DNA of 51,837 nt from CAWDPQ01 sp049642465 (lineage in GTDB: Bacteria > Acidobacteriota > Vicinamibacteria > Vicinamibacterales > 2-12-FULL-66-21). A program made the position numbers and the translations under genes. The notes beneath the pieces were generated by a model. The model made no database searches and had not been told where the DNA came from. It saw only the letters and a list, made by a program, of their open reading frames with translations. Location: positions 1-51,837 of the forward strand of contig JBAROV010000008.1 in NCBI GenBank assembly GCA_049642465.1. Reading direction: 5' to 3'. Positions 50,014 to 51,837 of the stretch are shown here, in pieces. The number at the start of each line of letters is the position of its first letter. Position 1 is the first letter of the stretch.

Positions 50014-51090
50014 TTATCGCTTCGAGGCAATCTCCTCGAACCGGGGTGTCGCGCGCTCCGAAAACCCCTCGTCCGTGCGCTCGATGAACAGGGCGGCCAG
50101 GTTCAACTTCGTCGCCACCGCCATCCCCTCGTTGGTTCCCAGCACCATCAGCGCCGTGTCGAAGGCGTCGGCGCGGACTGCCAGCGTGTCGATGACCGTG
50201 ACAGACGCCAGCCGGTGCGTCAGGGGACGGCCGGTTCGCGGATCGAGAATGTGCGTGACCCGCTGGCCATCCACTTCACGATACTTCCGGTAATCCCCAG
50301 CTGTCGTGATCGCCAGATCGGAGATCGGCACGAGGCGCTGGATCGCATCGCTGTTCGGCTCGGGCCGCTCGATCGCGACTTGCCACGCGGTTCCGGCCTC
50401 GTTCCGGCCGCGGGTCTTCACTTCGCCGCCGACATCCACGAGAAAATCCGTGAATCCGCGATTCGACAGTTCGGCCGAGAGGCGATCGGCGGCATAGCCG
50501 GGCACGACCGACGAGAGGTCACAACGCACCTTCGGCAAGGTCTTGCGCACGGTTCGCGCGGCAGGATTGAGCTCGATTCGATCGAGCCCCGTCGATTTCC
50601 GCAGCCGTGCGATCTCCTGGTTCGTCGGCAGCGGATTCCGCGGACCGCCCGGGCCAAAACCCCAGGCGTCCACCAGCGGCCCGATGGTCACGTCCAGCGC
50701 GCCACCAGTCAGCATCCCCACATCGATCGACCACTTGAACACTTCGAACGTCTCGGGCGAGACGGGAAAGGGCTGGAGACTCGTCGAGCGGTTGAACCGG
50801 GAGAGCTCGGAGTCAGAATCCCACGTCGACATGAGCCTGTTGATGCGATCGAGCGTGGCACGGAGGGCCCGATCGACATCGTGAAGACCGGGAGTCTCCA
50901 GCTCGTCTTTGGGAGTAACTATCTTCACTGAAAAGGTCCCACCCATCGTGAGACCGCGAAACTCGCTTAGGTGTCGCTCGCGTGCAGGCTGTTCCTGCGC
51001 CCAGGAGGCGGAATTCGGGAACAGAAGAGGCAGCAGGAAAAAGGCAAACCAGCAGAGGGACCACTTCCCGATTCTGGGCCTCTTCGCCAT
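50014..51090 (-). CDS. apbE: FAD:protein FMN transferase (ApbE family)
   Basis: A 358-residue exported protein (signal LCWFAFFLLPLLFPNSASWAQ). ApbE motifs are present: GLTMGGTFSVKIV, NRLMSTWDSDSELSRFN, GGALDVTIGPLVDAWGFG, FLVDVGGEVKTRGRN, SDLAITTAGDYRKY, THILDPRTGRPL and the metal-site DAFDTALMVLG. ApbE attaches FMN covalently to Thr/Ser residues of membrane and secreted redox proteins such as RnfD/RnfG or NqrB/C. The RnfD-like protein at 5545 could be a client in principle, but its flavinylation motif was not seen. Confidence 0.92.
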   Translation of the reverse strand: MAKRPRIGKWSLCWFAFFLLPLLFPNSASWAQEQPARERHLSEFRGLTMGGTFSVKIVTPKDELETPGLHDVDRALRATLDRINRLMSTWDSDSELSRFNRSTSLQPFPVSPETFEVFKWSIDVGMLTGGALDVTIGPLVDAWGFGPGGPRNPLPTNQEIARLRKSTGLDRIELNPAARTVRKTLPKVRCDLSSVVPGYAADRLSAELSNRGFTDFLVDVGGEVKTRGRNEAGTAWQVAIERPEPNSDAIQRLVPISDLAITTAGDYRKYREVDGQRVTHILDPRTGRPLTHRLASVTVIDTLAVRADAFDTALMVLGTNEGMAVATKLNLAALFIERTDEGFSERATPRFEEIASKR

Positions 51091-51105
51091 GTCGATGCCG
51101 CGCCG

Positions 51106-51837
51106 CTATGACTTGCGTGTCACAGCGGACAGCGTCCTTCTGGCAGCCCGTCGCACGTGCTCCGGCTGGGACGCGTCGGTCAAGCTTTCGAGCAATGTGA
51201 TCGCCTGACTGCGCTGGCCCGTCGCCACGAGTCGATCGGCGCAAATCAGCGTGCCGTCCACAACGGCCTGCTGCACCCGCGCGGGTCCCTTCCCGCGAGC
51301 CGCCGCCAGCGCTTTGGCCGCCTCGGGCGTGCCGATCTCTCCCAACGCCTTGGCCGCTGCCGCCGCGGACTCGGGATCTTCGCCCAGGATCTTGATGAGG
51401 ACTGGCGTGCTCGCCGCATCCCGCCGCGCGGCGACGGAATTGATCACACCTATCCTCGTGCGCCCCTTGGCCTGGCCGAGCGCATCGCGCAAGGCCTTCT
51501 CGGACTCTGGTCCCGGAATATGCTCGAGTGCATTCCGGGCATGGACGTTCAGCTCGTCGTCAAGGATCAGGGGCGTCACCGCCGACACAGACGCCGCGGA
51601 TCCGATGAGGACCAATTGGCGGCAGACGAACGCGCGGGTCACTGAGGAATAGGACCTGCCAAGATACGCGACGAGCCGCTTTTCGAGCGCCGCCCGCGCC
51701 GTCTCATTCCCATGAACCTCCATGACCGCCCGCTCGACAGGGATCAGACCCGTCGAGTCGGTTCCGATCTTGAACTCTTTCAACAACTCAAAGGATTGCT
51801 CCAACGTGGGCAGCGGAGCAGGGGCTGGGGTCTGAGG
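51106..51837 (-). CDS. HEAT-repeat protein, partial
   Basis: This runs 244 codons to the right edge of the window, with its 5' end missing; a TTG at 51802-51804 is only an internal codon. The visible part is Ala/Leu-rich helical repeats (TPVLIKILGEDPESAAAAAKALGEIGTPEAAKALAAARG) typical of HEAT/PBS lyase-like proteins. At the left end it stops at 51106. A Pro-rich linker (PQTPAPAPLP) is at the visible N-terminal edge. It is probably a scaffold protein; the function is unknown. It may be co-transcribed with apbE, which starts 15 bp downstream. Confidence 0.75.
   Translation of the reverse strand, partial: PQTPAPAPLPTLEQSFELLKEFKIGTDSTGLIPVERAVMEVHGNETARAALEKRLVAYLGRSYSSVTRAFVCRQLVLIGSAASVSAVTPLILDDELNVHARNALEHIPGPESEKALRDALGQAKGRTRIGVINSVAARRDAASTPVLIKILGEDPESAAAAAKALGEIGTPEAAKALAAARGKGPARVQQAVVDGTLICADRLVATGQRSQAITLLESLTDASQPEHVRRAARRTLSAVTRKS

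Noticed and set aside
1..51837. CRISPR array, tRNA, rRNA or sel genes in the window
   Set aside because: No regularly spaced repeats, no cloverleaf-like genes and no SelA/SelB/SelD-like proteins were seen on either strand.

Overview
The window looks like GC-rich chromosomal DNA of an Acidobacteriota-type soil or sediment bacterium, most like a Vicinamibacteria metagenome bin. This is an inference. It rests on five large MacB/FtsX-type 'orphan' permeases (ADOP family), three of them paired with PadR regulators, on FG-GAP/ASPIC-UnbV proteins, on a carboxypeptidase-regulatory-like TonB receptor, and on a protein joining an excisionase-like HTH to a WD40-like propeller. No rRNA, tRNA or CRISPR array was seen.

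Region 1 (1-11.2 kb) is a redox and electron-transfer neighbourhood. A plus-strand operon encodes a TPR/FG-GAP/ASPIC lipoprotein, a second FG-GAP/ASPIC-UnbV protein, an RnfD/NqrB-like membrane protein and an AhpD/carboxymuconolactone-decarboxylase-like protein. The catalytic CxxC of the last protein is CxxTGA, followed 11 nt later by a SECIS-like hairpin. An opposing minus-strand operon encodes a His-rich membrane protein, a YtkA-like lipoprotein, a NapH/CcoG-like polyferredoxin and an exported protein with a predicted N-terminal His. Divergent from it is a thioredoxin-fold protein with an iodothyronine-deiodinase-type active site (FGSYT-TGA-PPF), again followed by a hairpin. Two unrelated genes, each with TGA exactly at the catalytic position and in frame with a conserved second half, are best read as two selenoproteins about 3.5 kb apart.

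Region 2 (11.2-21 kb) holds an APC transporter with a small membrane protein, a TonB receptor-like protein, a 59-residue heptad-repeat protein, an ADOP permease with its PadR, a DUF6174-like protein and a DUF222/HNH protein. Region 3 (21.4-24.6 kb) is a decayed rolling-circle element: a tyrosine recombinase and an IS91-type transposase carrying six single-base frameshifts in all. A 73-bp sequence at its upstream end is repeated about 670 bp further upstream.

Region 4 (24.8-43.3 kb) carries a secreted-type methyltransferase, a zinc-ribbon membrane protein, four ADOP permeases (two with PadR), DUF1810, DUF3014-like and cupin proteins, a lipoprotein and the HTH-propeller protein. Region 5 (43.3-44.7 kb) has two integron attC-like repeats around a small membrane-protein gene, a 76-bp fragment duplicated from a cyclase gene 4.5 kb away, and a VapBC-type toxin-antitoxin pair. 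No integron integrase is visible, so it resembles an orphan (CALIN-type) cassette cluster. Region 6 (44.7-51.8 kb) is catabolic: an exported amidohydrolase, an RraA-like aldolase, an SDR, a cyclase-family hydrolase, an FAH-family hydrolase and an ABM monooxygenase. It is followed by ApbE (FMN transferase) and a partial HEAT-repeat protein.
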